A DNA stretch of 32,099 nt from Draconibacterium aestuarii. Lineage in GTDB: Bacteria > Bacteroidota > Bacteroidia > Bacteroidales > Prolixibacteraceae. The stretch is from NCBI GenBank assembly GCA_026671195.1, contig JAPOHD010000055.1, forward strand, positions 1-32,099, written 5' to 3'. A program made the translations under genes and the position numbers. Shown one piece after another: positions 1 through 8,833 of this stretch; the first letter of the stretch is position 1, and the number at the start of each line of letters is the position of its first letter. The notes beneath the pieces are model-generated. The model saw only the letters and a list, made by a program, of their open reading frames with translations. It was not told the DNA's origin and searched no databases.

Positions 1-117
1 ACGCACCACTGAAAACCAAACATCCAAACATCGAAAAAACCATAGTATACATCCCCGCTTCGAACCCGGTATCGTCAACACCCGGTTCAGGCTTGGCCGT
101 GCCGACCGCCCGAACGC

Positions 118-1137
118 TTAATTGTTGCGTGCAGTTTTTATCATCATTCGCAGGTTTTCTTCAGGAGTTGAAGAGGGGAGTGCACAACCTGCATTTAAAA
201 TAAAACGATTGGTTTTTGAAAATACCTCCAGTAATTCTAACGTTTTTTTTTCTACCATCGCTGGTGTTCCCAGTGCCAATACACCGCTGGGATCGACATT
301 CCCAACAAAACAAGCCTTGTTATGAAATACATCGAATGCTTTCTGTGCGTTGGTTTTATAATCCAATTCAAAAGCATCGGAATCTGTTTGCAGCATCAAT
401 TCCAGAATTGTATCGGTGTTACCACAAATGTGCAGTAGATAAGGCAAATGGTTATTGTGTGCAGTTTCAACCACTTTTTTTTCATACTGAAGAGCAAACA
501 TTTCATACATGTCAGGTGATATCATTTCCGGTCCGGCCGGACTGTCGCCATTTGAAACCATATCGCAGCCGGTTTGTGCCATTAATTCTATAAACTGACA
601 AGTAATATCGGTACAATATTCAAGAAGTTCCAGAACCAGACTGGAGTCACCCATTATTAAATCGAGCATCCATTCCTGGCTGCCGCGCATCATGCTTGCC
701 AACGAAAATGGCGCCTGGTCGCAATTACCACGCACAAATACTTCGTTTTTAAAACGATCTTTTAATAAACGTGTTGCTTCCAGCCAGTTTTCAACGTATT
801 TATAATGCTCAATATTTACTTTTTTTAGTTTTTTTACGTCTTCCAAAAGTTGCATATTGCCCATTGCCGAACGTGCCGGTTCATGTTCCGGGAAATCGAC
901 GGGAACACCAACAGCTCCTGCCAGTGTAACTGTATCCAAATCCACCAAAACTCCATCGTATTCATATTTCTCAATTGATTTAATAAATACTTCGGCAATC
1001 ATTTTGGGATTATTGCGGTAAGTTGCCATACTTATACCTGCTTCTTCTGCTGCCATCATAAAATTATGTAGCATGATCGGAATTTTGTCCGACTTTTCGC
1101 CTTTAAGGGCGGCTTGAATTCTTTGGTATCCGTTCAT
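118..1137 (-). CDS. UROD-superfamily (MtaA/CmuA-like) protein
   Basis: A 339-residue cytoplasmic protein of the uroporphyrinogen decarboxylase superfamily. It is more like the methylcobalamin-dependent methyltransferase branch (MtaA/MtbA/CmuA) than heme-pathway HemE. The sequence shows His236-x-Cys238 in LLHICGN and a later Cys318 in LNAGCALP, which matches the His-x-Cys...Cys zinc site that activates thiols in those methyltransferases. HemE does not carry this site. It is the last gene of the five-gene minus-strand operon, 86 bases after the transporter. Relatives of this kind are often found in sugar-catabolism loci with unknown roles. I infer a methyl-transfer or demethylation role, but no corrinoid protein lies nearby, so the substrate is open. 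Family assignment is firm; function is not. Confidence 0.85.
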   Translation of the reverse strand: MNGYQRIQAALKGEKSDKIPIMLHNFMMAAEEAGISMATYRNNPKMIAEVFIKSIEKYEYDGVLVDLDTVTLAGAVGVPVDFPEHEPARSAMGNMQLLEDVKKLKKVNIEHYKYVENWLEATRLLKDRFKNEVFVRGNCDQAPFSLASMMRGSQEWMLDLIMGDSSLVLELLEYCTDITCQFIELMAQTGCDMVSNGDSPAGPEMISPDMYEMFALQYEKKVVETAHNNHLPYLLHICGNTDTILELMLQTDSDAFELDYKTNAQKAFDVFHNKACFVGNVDPSGVLALGTPAMVEKKTLELLEVFSKTNRFILNAGCALPSSTPEENLRMMIKTARNN

Positions 1138-1223
1138 GGTTTTTATTTTTAGCCCTGAGCTTTGATTAATTCCTGATTTATTTAAACGTTTGGATTACCA
1201 TCCTTTGTTTCTTGCCCGCAATT

Positions 1224-2558
1224 TTATTGTTTTAATGTATCTCTTTCAAGTTCTTCCAACGTTTTACCTTTTGTTTCAACAATGTATTTTTTGAAAAAGA
1301 AAAAACTGATAAAGGTGAATACAGCAAAGAAGGCAAATACATATCCGATTCCCCGGTTATCGTTGAATGATTTTTGAATAACAGGGAAAAGGAAAAGGAG
1401 TATGGCATAAAATACCCAATGAGAAAATGAGCCAATGGAAACGCCTCTCGAACGAATGTTGTTTGGAAACATTTCTGCAAAAAGAACCCAAACTACAGCC
1501 CCTTGCGAAAACGCAAAACAAGCTACAAAGGCGATCATAAATACCAGTGGCATAAAACCACCAACATTGAATAAGAAGATGTACGAGAATATTCCAAGGA
1601 AGATTGTCATTCCAACAGAACCAAGTAACAACATAATTTTCCGACCAATTTTATCGATAAATGCCATGGCGAGAATCGTAAAACCAAGGTTGGTAAAGCC
1701 AACAATTACCGTTTGTAAAATAGCTGATTCTGTGCCAAATCCTGCAGCTCGGAAAATATCACTCGAATAAATCATTACCACAGCAATTCCGGTAAACTGG
1801 TTAAACATTCCAATTAAAACACCAATGATAACCAGACGTAAGAATGGTTTTTTAAATAAGTATTTTATGTGTTCTACTACTTCATTATCGATCGAATTTT
1901 GAATTTCTTCAAGAAGATGAACATTGTTGTTTCCAGCATTGGTTTGGTCAATTACCAATTGTGCTTCTTCGTTTAATCCTTTTTTTACCAGCCAGCGGGG
2001 ACTCCTGCCAACAAAAAATAACAATACAAAAAACAGAGTTGCAGGAGCAGCTTCTGAAATAAACATCCAACGCCAGTTATTAATTCCGGAATTTATAAGA
2101 GCCAAATCGGTGGCAAAAGCAACCAGAATACCTATTACTAACGACAATTGGAAAAGAATGGTAAAACGCCCCCGGTATTTTGGTGGAGCAACTTCCGAGA
2201 TATACATGGGTGAAAGTACGGAAGCGCCACCAACGGCTAAACCACCAATTATCCTGAAAATAATAAAAAACGAAATATTGCCTGCCAGACCCGTTCCAAG
2301 GGCAGAAATTAAAAATAGGAGGGCGGTAATTTTTAACATTGCACGACGACCGTATTTGTCGCCGAGTCGACCAACCCCGATAGCGCCAATAATACAGCCA
2401 AATATAGCTGAACTCATTGCCCATCCTTCCATTACTTTATCCAGTTCAAAATGATCGCGGAAAAATGGTAGTGCACCATTAATCACTGCTGTGTCGAAAC
2501 CGAAAAGAAAGCCGCCTAGGGCGGCTACTATTGTGTAAAGAAACAGGTTTTTGGGCAT
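1224..2558 (-). CDS. Sugar porter family MFS transporter
   Basis: A 444-residue inner-membrane sugar/proton symporter of the MFS sugar porter family (XylE/GLUT type), with about 12 predicted membrane helices. Visible signatures in order are GFDTAVINGAL in helix 1, GRLGDKYGRR in the loop between helices 2 and 3, PMYISEVAPPKYRGR before helix 5, GRSPRWLVKKG (the PESPR-type motif) after helix 6, DKIGRK in the 8-9 loop, FAEMFPNNIRSRG after helix 10 and VETKGKTLEELE at the C-terminus. It lies 33 bases downstream of the oxidoreductase gene and is probably co-transcribed. From context it imports the mono- or disaccharide released by the neighbouring GH38 enzyme. Exact sugar specificity cannot be read from the sequence. 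Confidence 0.93.
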   Translation of the reverse strand: MPKNLFLYTIVAALGGFLFGFDTAVINGALPFFRDHFELDKVMEGWAMSSAIFGCIIGAIGVGRLGDKYGRRAMLKITALLFLISALGTGLAGNISFFIIFRIIGGLAVGGASVLSPMYISEVAPPKYRGRFTILFQLSLVIGILVAFATDLALINSGINNWRWMFISEAAPATLFFVLLFFVGRSPRWLVKKGLNEEAQLVIDQTNAGNNNVHLLEEIQNSIDNEVVEHIKYLFKKPFLRLVIIGVLIGMFNQFTGIAVVMIYSSDIFRAAGFGTESAILQTVIVGFTNLGFTILAMAFIDKIGRKIMLLLGSVGMTIFLGIFSYIFLFNVGGFMPLVFMIAFVACFAFSQGAVVWVLFAEMFPNNIRSRGVSIGSFSHWVFYAILLFLFPVIQKSFNDNRGIGYVFAFFAVFTFISFFFFKKYIVETKGKTLEELERDTLKQ

Positions 2559-2591
2559 AGCGTTTATTACTTTGGTCGTTATGGTTTTAGA

Positions 2592-3929
2592 TTATATTCT
2601 TGGCAATTTCCAGGGTTTTGTATAGGGTTTCATCAATAGTTGGTTTGCCCTGTCGCTATTCAGAAATTTTTCGGTTTTTGGATTCCATTGTAGCTTTTCT
2701 CCGGTAGTCATGGCTATTTCACCCAATAAAGCCACGCTAATTGAACGAAGTCCAACTTCAGCAGGTGCAATCGTCTCTTTTCCCGATTTTACGCAATCAA
2801 TAAAATTATTGTAGTGGTTTTCACTTTTGTACAAGCGTATTTCATTTGGTTTTATCTCAGATTCCAAAACGCTTGGATTGTCTGACCACATACCACTACG
2901 GTTTACTTGTAACCAGCCTTCGTCGCCATACCAAACAGCACCCATCCCAAAACTTCCGGTTTTCTCTCTTTCGTCCCAACCTATTCCCGAACGACTGTTG
3001 TATTTACTTTGGTTGGCAATACGCATTTCAATACCGTTGGCATATTTGCATTTAATATCGTATGCATAAGGTACATTAAACATGTCATTTATATTGTACT
3101 CGCCAACTCCCTCAATTTCAACAGGTCCGGTTCTCTCCAGATCGAGCCCCCAATGTGCAATATCAATATGATGTCCGGCCCAGTCGGTTAATTGGCCGCC
3201 GGAGTAATCCAGCATCCATCTCCAGTTCCCATGTAAAACACCCCGGTATGGTACTTTGGGTGCCGGTCCTAACCACATATCCCAATCCACACCATTGGGG
3301 ACAGGCTGTGGTTCGGGTTGCCCTGCTTTATGTCCTCCATCGGGTAGCCCTACTTCCACACGATGAACTTTCCCTATCCGACCATTTCTTACCAACTCGC
3401 AGGCACGTAAAAACCGCGCTTCCGAACGTTGCTGGCTTCCGGTTTGCCAGGTGATTTTATTTTTTGTTACTGCATTCACAATTGCACGACCTTCTGCAAT
3501 CGACCTGGCCAAAGGTTTCTGGCCATAAATATTTAATCCTTTGTTGGCTGCCTCAATTGCCGGAATGGCATGCCAGTGATCAGGTAATGCCATATGAACT
3601 GCATCCAGTTTTTCTTTGTCCAGAAATTCGCGGTAATCGTTATAGCTGCGTGAATCTGTATTCTCGTAAACTTTATTGATAATCTCGGTTGACGCATCTC
3701 TGTGCGATTTGTCAACGTCGCAAACTGCCACATACTGAACTGCTTTATTGTTAAGGAAGTTTTTCATGTCGCCGGTACCCATTCCTCCGAGTCCGATTCC
3801 TCCCATTATAATCCGGTCGCTGGGCGGAGTGGTTCCGTTTTTACCACGGCACCCGGGTGGAATTATGATTGGTATAGCGATAGCACCTGAAGCAATTGCA
3901 GTTCTTTTAATAAAATCTCGTCGTTTCAT
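2592..3929 (-). CDS. Tat-exported Gfo/Idh/MocA family oxidoreductase
   Basis: A 445-residue NAD(P)-dependent sugar oxidoreductase-type protein. The N-terminus MKRRDFIKRT followed by a hydrophobic stretch is a twin-arginine signal, and Cys27 could be a lipidation site, so the enzyme probably works folded in the periplasm. The Rossmann fold starts near residue 40 with GGIGLGGMGTGD; PDHWH at 116-120 is the usual dinucleotide-proximal motif. The common Glu-Lys-Pro motif reads Gln-Lys-Pro at 137-139, keeping the lysine but not the glutamate. The gene begins 1 base after the GH38 stop codon, so coupled translation is likely. It probably oxidises a sugar released by the GH38 enzyme. The substrate is unknown. 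Confidence 0.92.
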   Translation of the reverse strand: MKRRDFIKRTAIASGAIAIPIIIPPGCRGKNGTTPPSDRIIMGGIGLGGMGTGDMKNFLNNKAVQYVAVCDVDKSHRDASTEIINKVYENTDSRSYNDYREFLDKEKLDAVHMALPDHWHAIPAIEAANKGLNIYGQKPLARSIAEGRAIVNAVTKNKITWQTGSQQRSEARFLRACELVRNGRIGKVHRVEVGLPDGGHKAGQPEPQPVPNGVDWDMWLGPAPKVPYRGVLHGNWRWMLDYSGGQLTDWAGHHIDIAHWGLDLERTGPVEIEGVGEYNINDMFNVPYAYDIKCKYANGIEMRIANQSKYNSRSGIGWDEREKTGSFGMGAVWYGDEGWLQVNRSGMWSDNPSVLESEIKPNEIRLYKSENHYNNFIDCVKSGKETIAPAEVGLRSISVALLGEIAMTTGEKLQWNPKTEKFLNSDRANQLLMKPYTKPWKLPRI

Positions 3930-3930
3930 T

Positions 3931-6900
3931 TTAGTTGATATTAAGTTTTATGGTTTCTATGGAATGGTGCCCTAATTTACATCTGACACCTCCGTTTATA
4001 ACGTCTAAAGGTAATAATTCGTATTCAATCAGATTGGTTTGTTTGGCTTGTTTGATGGTTTTATAACTGCTAAAGTTTAGCATTTTATCTTTTCCTTCGA
4101 GGTCGGTCAGGCGTACTACAATGTCTTCGCTATCTTCTGCTTTTTTTACTGTTGAAACCAATACGTGTTTTTGGTTGACGTTGAAAAAACTTTGCGATTC
4201 GGGTAAAGATGCGTTGGTAAATGTATTGTCGGTCCAAACAGCATGCAATTTTTCGTTGGCAGCACGACCAAATTCTGCTCCATTTTTCCAGCCGGGTTGG
4301 TGCGAAGTAACTGAAAACTTAAAATAGTGATTTCCGGTTTGCAGGTAATCATTCCCTTCCCAGTGACAGCTTTTTCGCGATGCCAAAAGAATGGGTTGTA
4401 AAATCTGATTGTCAACAGGATTATCGGTAGGGTCAATCCAATCGGCAGCAACAACTGATGAACTCATGGTAATCCCAAAATCACTGTTGCTTGAACTTAT
4501 CCAGTTTTCAATTCCCCGGGGATGAAAATCTTTACAAGGCATGGTGTAACGTTCTCCGGCTGCACCTTCCAATTCATCCTTTCCCACTTCAACAACACCA
4601 AACGGAACTTCGTAAACTACCTGTCCATCAGTCATATTTAACGGAAGTGCCAATCTAAACTCACGGTACAATTCTCCTTCCCAGTTTAAAAGAGCCGTTT
4701 CAAAATCAATCCTTTTTTCGGTATGATAGAGTATTACGCGTTGTTCAACTACTGCATTTTTCAATTGCTGACGGTATTTATAAGTGGAAAATACCGGACC
4801 GTTTTCTTCTACACTCCACCTGGTTTTGTAGTTCCCGGTTTTATCGAAACCCTGCATGTGGGGTTGTTGAATGGCATCAAATTCGCCTGCCCCGTTTCCT
4901 TCCGAGCGCATGGTAAAAACCTCGCCGGCAACAAATTTACTGCCATCCACCAATTCTTGTTTTAGTTTTTTATCAAAGATTGATGAGAGTCCGCCATTTG
5001 AAAATTTTAGTTTGTAAAAATCATTCTCAACTTCATCAATAAATGGGATTTCTTTTTTTGAAATCTCTTGTTGAGAAGGTTTTAAATAATAGGTTTTGTA
5101 TCCAATTGACGGAACATTTTCAGCAATAAAATTAATGGTCGCTCTTTTGATTGAGCCGTTGGAGTATCTTTCAATATCTGTTAACTGGATGTTGGTTGCT
5201 GTTCCTTCTGTATTGTACAGATTAAGAGAGAAAGCGTCCGATTCAGCGAATTGAACATCAGTTGAAACTACATCGTTTCGAATCCAGTTCAAACTATTAA
5301 AAACGATCAGCGGACGTCCTTTTTCTGAGTCAGTTTTTACTTTTGCACTTAGTTCATAAAGACTTTGGTTCAAAACTTTTTCGGCCTCTGTTTTGGCAAA
5401 CTCGTATTTACTCAGAAACAGTGCATCTGTTATGTCGCCATGTTTTCCTCCCCAACCATGGTCGGGATAAATATTAGCTTCCCAGGCTGCGTTAATCTGT
5501 TGTGTCGGATAGTTGTTAAACGAACCATCAACCATAGCATTAGCCGTTGCAAATTTTTCGGCTTGCGTTAACAAAATATCGGAAGCGCGTTTGGCTTTTA
5601 ATGCTTTTTGGTGCGATGGCCCATGAATATATAACCAAACGGCGGGACGTTCTCCTTTTATTTCAACTAAATTGGGATTGGCAGCTGAAAGTGCATTGAA
5701 AAACTCCGGAGTTGAAGCTATCTCAAACTTTGGCAGTTTGGCCGATACGTAGCTGCCATCTTCTTTTTGTAATTCGTCTATGTTTTCCCATTGACGGATT
5801 AAATGACTGTAATCTTTTGCGGGTGACATATCCCAGTCGGACAGCAGCGGAATAACGGGCGTATTATTTTCAGGGGCATAATATTCTGCCCAATCCAATG
5901 AACTGGAAGCCAGAAATTGTGCAGCCTCGTGGATTTTTTTTTGAAGTGGTGTAAATGCATTGGCGTAGTGCCCCGGAGTAAAGGCAGTAATAAAAGAACC
6001 GTCAGGGCTGTACCAGTTGTACAATCCGCGTTCGTGCCGGCTGATCATCATATATTTTGTTCCGGCTTTACGCATAATTTGCATCATTTGAAGCGTACGT
6101 CCGGGAACATCTTCATTCCAGTAAACATTGGCATCGTAATCAAATTCATCTTTTAACCATTTGGCACCAAAATAAAACTGTCGAGCCAGCGATTCACCCG
6201 AGTGCATTTCTTCGTAAGGTTGGGTGTACGTCGAGCCGCAGGAAATCCGGCCATCATTCAACAGTTGCTTCACAAGTTCTTTTTTATCCGGATGACGTTC
6301 AATAAATTCTTTAATCATCAGTGCATCTTCTACGTCAAATCTGTACTTCGGATTTTTTTGTGCCATCTCAAATAGCGGGGTTAATAACATGGTGTCGCGT
6401 TCAACCACACATTTTTCGGGAGAGTCCATCCATGCAATGTCCTGGTGACTTGAGTTCATTAAAAATATTTTTCCTTTGGCGAGATGCGAATCTGACAAGG
6501 CCAGCATGCTACTTACGGTTTTGGGTTTGTAGTTGCGCCTTGCTTTCATTTGTACCTTATCGCCAATACGACTACTTTCATTCAGGAGGATTGTTTTTGC
6601 AAGAAGTTTAGTCGATTTATAAGGCTCGCCCAACAAATCGGCAATAAAAACCGAACCTTTCGGATCGGTTAATTCAAACGATTTTGTTAAGGCAGAAGCG
6701 GGAAGCGTAAAAGAACCGGTGGCGAAATCGCCCTCTTTATATAATTCAATTTTACCTGTTTTATTCCCCGACGAATAGTCCAGCGTTTTATCTGCCAAAT
6801 GAAAAGGTGCAAGTATGCTTGCATTTAGTTTATTCCCGGTTTTTTCCAAAACCAGTTCCATCCAAACATCCTGTTCAATGGAGTTGTGCAAGAATTTTAA

Positions 6901-7479
6901 AGCATCGTCGGCCTGAAAAACAATCAGCCAAACATTGCTATCGTTGGCTCGTCCAACAATTTTTATGATTTGACTTTCCCCTTTACGCAACCAGCTTTTC
7001 GGAATTTCCATTGCCATATAACCCGTAACGTCTCCGTGTTGGTCGGTTTCCATGGTAAGGTATGAAAGCTGCCCGCCATTGGAATCGATGGTCCAGTTTT
7101 GAAGAACTGTGGTTGGTAGTTCGAATCGTTTTTCACCGTTAATATACACATCGAAAATTAGATTTTCTGGTGTGAGGTCGAACGAAGCAATCCATAAAAA
7201 TCCGGCTTTCGATTCTGAAAAGTTTTCAGGTACAATTTCGGTTGCCCACTCTATTGTCATTTTGCCGTCTTTACATCGGGTAATCAACGACTCCGACACA
7301 TCGTTCCGAAAACTGTGATATGAAAATTCATTTTTGCCAATATTCTTTTGAAAACCTTCTAACCAGTTTTTCGACTTTGCAGCCAAATCGAAAAGTTCCC
7401 TGGTTTGGTCGCTTTGTGCCAGGACGGTTGAGCCGGCTAAAAAGAATAGTGCTGCTATAAGTAGTTGTTTCAGTTTCAT
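3931..7479 (-). CDS. Secreted GH38 alpha-mannosidase-like protein
   Basis: An 1182-residue secreted glycoside hydrolase of family GH38 type (retaining, zinc-dependent; most members cleave alpha-mannosides). Residues 1-21 form a Sec signal peptide ending in VLAQ. About 22-335 is an N-terminal region, probably beta-sandwich. The catalytic domain starts near 336: SHQDIAW at 344-350 supplies His345 and Asp347 (His-Trp-Asp in classical members). NEDVPGR contains Asp457 at the nucleophile/zinc position, and DHGWGGKHGDITD near 673-685 gives the late histidine ligand. The C-terminal half is the large GH38 beta region. It sits 19 bases after the epimerase gene in the operon. Periplasmic location and mannoside specificity are inferred from the signal and family. 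Length is at the upper end for GH38 because of the N-terminal part. Confidence 0.88.
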   Translation of the reverse strand: MKLKQLLIAALFFLAGSTVLAQSDQTRELFDLAAKSKNWLEGFQKNIGKNEFSYHSFRNDVSESLITRCKDGKMTIEWATEIVPENFSESKAGFLWIASFDLTPENLIFDVYINGEKRFELPTTVLQNWTIDSNGGQLSYLTMETDQHGDVTGYMAMEIPKSWLRKGESQIIKIVGRANDSNVWLIVFQADDALKFLHNSIEQDVWMELVLEKTGNKLNASILAPFHLADKTLDYSSGNKTGKIELYKEGDFATGSFTLPASALTKSFELTDPKGSVFIADLLGEPYKSTKLLAKTILLNESSRIGDKVQMKARRNYKPKTVSSMLALSDSHLAKGKIFLMNSSHQDIAWMDSPEKCVVERDTMLLTPLFEMAQKNPKYRFDVEDALMIKEFIERHPDKKELVKQLLNDGRISCGSTYTQPYEEMHSGESLARQFYFGAKWLKDEFDYDANVYWNEDVPGRTLQMMQIMRKAGTKYMMISRHERGLYNWYSPDGSFITAFTPGHYANAFTPLQKKIHEAAQFLASSSLDWAEYYAPENNTPVIPLLSDWDMSPAKDYSHLIRQWENIDELQKEDGSYVSAKLPKFEIASTPEFFNALSAANPNLVEIKGERPAVWLYIHGPSHQKALKAKRASDILLTQAEKFATANAMVDGSFNNYPTQQINAAWEANIYPDHGWGGKHGDITDALFLSKYEFAKTEAEKVLNQSLYELSAKVKTDSEKGRPLIVFNSLNWIRNDVVSTDVQFAESDAFSLNLYNTEGTATNIQLTDIERYSNGSIKRATINFIAENVPSIGYKTYYLKPSQQEISKKEIPFIDEVENDFYKLKFSNGGLSSIFDKKLKQELVDGSKFVAGEVFTMRSEGNGAGEFDAIQQPHMQGFDKTGNYKTRWSVEENGPVFSTYKYRQQLKNAVVEQRVILYHTEKRIDFETALLNWEGELYREFRLALPLNMTDGQVVYEVPFGVVEVGKDELEGAAGERYTMPCKDFHPRGIENWISSSNSDFGITMSSSVVAADWIDPTDNPVDNQILQPILLASRKSCHWEGNDYLQTGNHYFKFSVTSHQPGWKNGAEFGRAANEKLHAVWTDNTFTNASLPESQSFFNVNQKHVLVSTVKKAEDSEDIVVRLTDLEGKDKMLNFSSYKTIKQAKQTNLIEYELLPLDVINGGVRCKLGHHSIETIKLNIN

Positions 7480-7498
7480 TAGTTGAAATTATAGATTT

Positions 7499-8755
7499 CT
7501 AAGATGTCAATTTATCAATTCTTTGTATCAATTCCATCATTGCACGTCCGTTGTGATAGGGACATTTCCAGGGATCAATCTTCCAATCATTGCGGTAATA
7601 CGGCGAAGGATCGTTTTCCGGTTCAGTTAAATAAGGAACTCCCAGACGGTTAACTTTTGTAAACCATTCACCGTTTTTATGGTCGATTACATATTTATCG
7701 ATAAAATTCCACGATAATTTTAGCTTTTCCCAGTATTCGGGATTTGAGGAAAGTTGCAGCCCATTCATAAACGCAACCAGAGTTTCTGCTTGCGGCCACC
7801 AATGTTTGTTGGTTCGTACGTGGCTTCCAAAACGGGTCGATTCTAAAAACAAGCCACCGTCTTTATCAACACCTGCGCGGTCAACTGCATCTAACATTTT
7901 TATGGAAAGCGGTTTCATCTGGTTTATACAATTTTCATCACCCAAAATTTCTGCTGCTTCCCAAAGTAACCACGATGCTTCAATATCGTGACCAAAAGAA
8001 CATATGGCTTTTGAAGTTTCTGTTTCGGCAAATTGTTCATCAAAAAAAATCCCCAAATGACCGGTCGGACGAATAATCTTTTCAATAAAAAGATTGAGTA
8101 ACTCCTTCAGACGTATTCCGGCAAGCTCATCCTTTGAAACTTTGTAGTATGCTGCGTATGCTTCCAAAATATGCAAATGCGTGTTCATCGACCTTGGCTC
8201 GTTGTTGTCGGCCATCCGATTTTCAGAATACAATTCCCATTTGCGTGTAAATGCCTCAAAATAACCGGGATTGGTAACATCCTTCGTTTTTTCTTCCAGA
8301 AATAAAAAGTAGGAATTTAATTTTAACCTAAGTTTCTCCGATGGATTGAATTCGTAATACTTGCTAAGTGCGTATAAAACAAAAGCCTGAGCGTATGTGT
8401 GTTTTACGGTGTCAAGTGGTTGGTTATTGGCAGCAATGCTCATAAAATAACCTCCAAACTCTTTGTCTTCAAAATGATTTTGCAAAACAGAAAAGGCCCG
8501 TTCGGCAACTTCGGCATACCTGGTGTTTTTATATTCTTTTGCGGCTTTTGCAAATGTCCACAGAATCCTGGCGTTCAATACACACGATTTCGGAGCATCC
8601 AATACAGGCTTTCCTTGTAAATCAGTAGCACCATAAAATCCGTCACCGCTTTTTTCAATTCCGAACTTTATCCAAAAACCAAGAATGTTGGTATGAAGTT
8701 CGTTTTCAAAAAGTTTTCGATAAGAATTTAGTTCAATGTTTAAGTTTTTCATCAC
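7499..8755 (-). CDS. AGE-family 2-epimerase (cellobiose/mannobiose type)
   Basis: A 418-residue cytoplasmic (alpha/alpha)6-barrel enzyme of the N-acylglucosamine 2-epimerase family. It lacks a signal peptide. Motifs fit the cellobiose 2-epimerase branch: Arg62 in NARILW, His119 in KHTYAQAF, SMNTHLHILEAY at 189-200, GHDIEASWL with His256, KHWWPQAE with His318, and YHNGRAMMEL with His401. This branch interconverts glucose and mannose configuration at the reducing end of beta-linked disaccharides, for example mannobiose to mannosyl-glucose. It is the first gene of the operon, 60-80 bases from the divergent AraC gene. With a GH38 enzyme next to it, a mannose-containing substrate is plausible. An isomerase acting on free sugar cannot be excluded. 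Confidence 0.9.
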   Translation of the reverse strand: MMKNLNIELNSYRKLFENELHTNILGFWIKFGIEKSGDGFYGATDLQGKPVLDAPKSCVLNARILWTFAKAAKEYKNTRYAEVAERAFSVLQNHFEDKEFGGYFMSIAANNQPLDTVKHTYAQAFVLYALSKYYEFNPSEKLRLKLNSYFLFLEEKTKDVTNPGYFEAFTRKWELYSENRMADNNEPRSMNTHLHILEAYAAYYKVSKDELAGIRLKELLNLFIEKIIRPTGHLGIFFDEQFAETETSKAICSFGHDIEASWLLWEAAEILGDENCINQMKPLSIKMLDAVDRAGVDKDGGLFLESTRFGSHVRTNKHWWPQAETLVAFMNGLQLSSNPEYWEKLKLSWNFIDKYVIDHKNGEWFTKVNRLGVPYLTEPENDPSPYYRNDWKIDPWKCPYHNGRAMMELIQRIDKLTS

Positions 8756-8783
8756 TACGGTATCTTATTAACAAAGAAATATT

Positions 8784-8813
8784 TTTGCAAAATAGAAAGA
8801 TACTATAATTTTG
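8784..8813 (+). promoter_or_regulatory. Bacteroidetes-type promoter of the AraC gene
   Basis: TTTG at 8784-8787 and TAATTTTG at 8806-8813 are 18 bases apart and fit the Bacteroidetes consensus TTG-N(17-23)-TAnnTTTG. Transcription would begin near 8820. This rules out the TTG codon at 8816 as the start and supports the ATG at 8834. Confidence 0.7.
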
Positions 8814-8833
8814 CATTGAAAGATTTTATAAAA

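Noticed and set aside
1..52. Minus-strand frame starting at 52 (MYTMVFSMFGCLVFSGA) running off the window edge, like a signal peptide
   Set aside because: Only 17 codons are visible and the DNA is low-complexity filler (repeated CAAACAT-like blocks), so a real partial gene cannot be supported.
118..1137. Heme-pathway uroporphyrinogen decarboxylase (hemE)
   Set aside because: The His-x-Cys...Cys zinc motif and the sugar operon context point to the methyltransferase-like branch, and no other heme genes are present.
8816..8833. Longer AraC start at an in-frame TTG
   Set aside because: The codon directly follows the -7 box, upstream of the expected transcription start.
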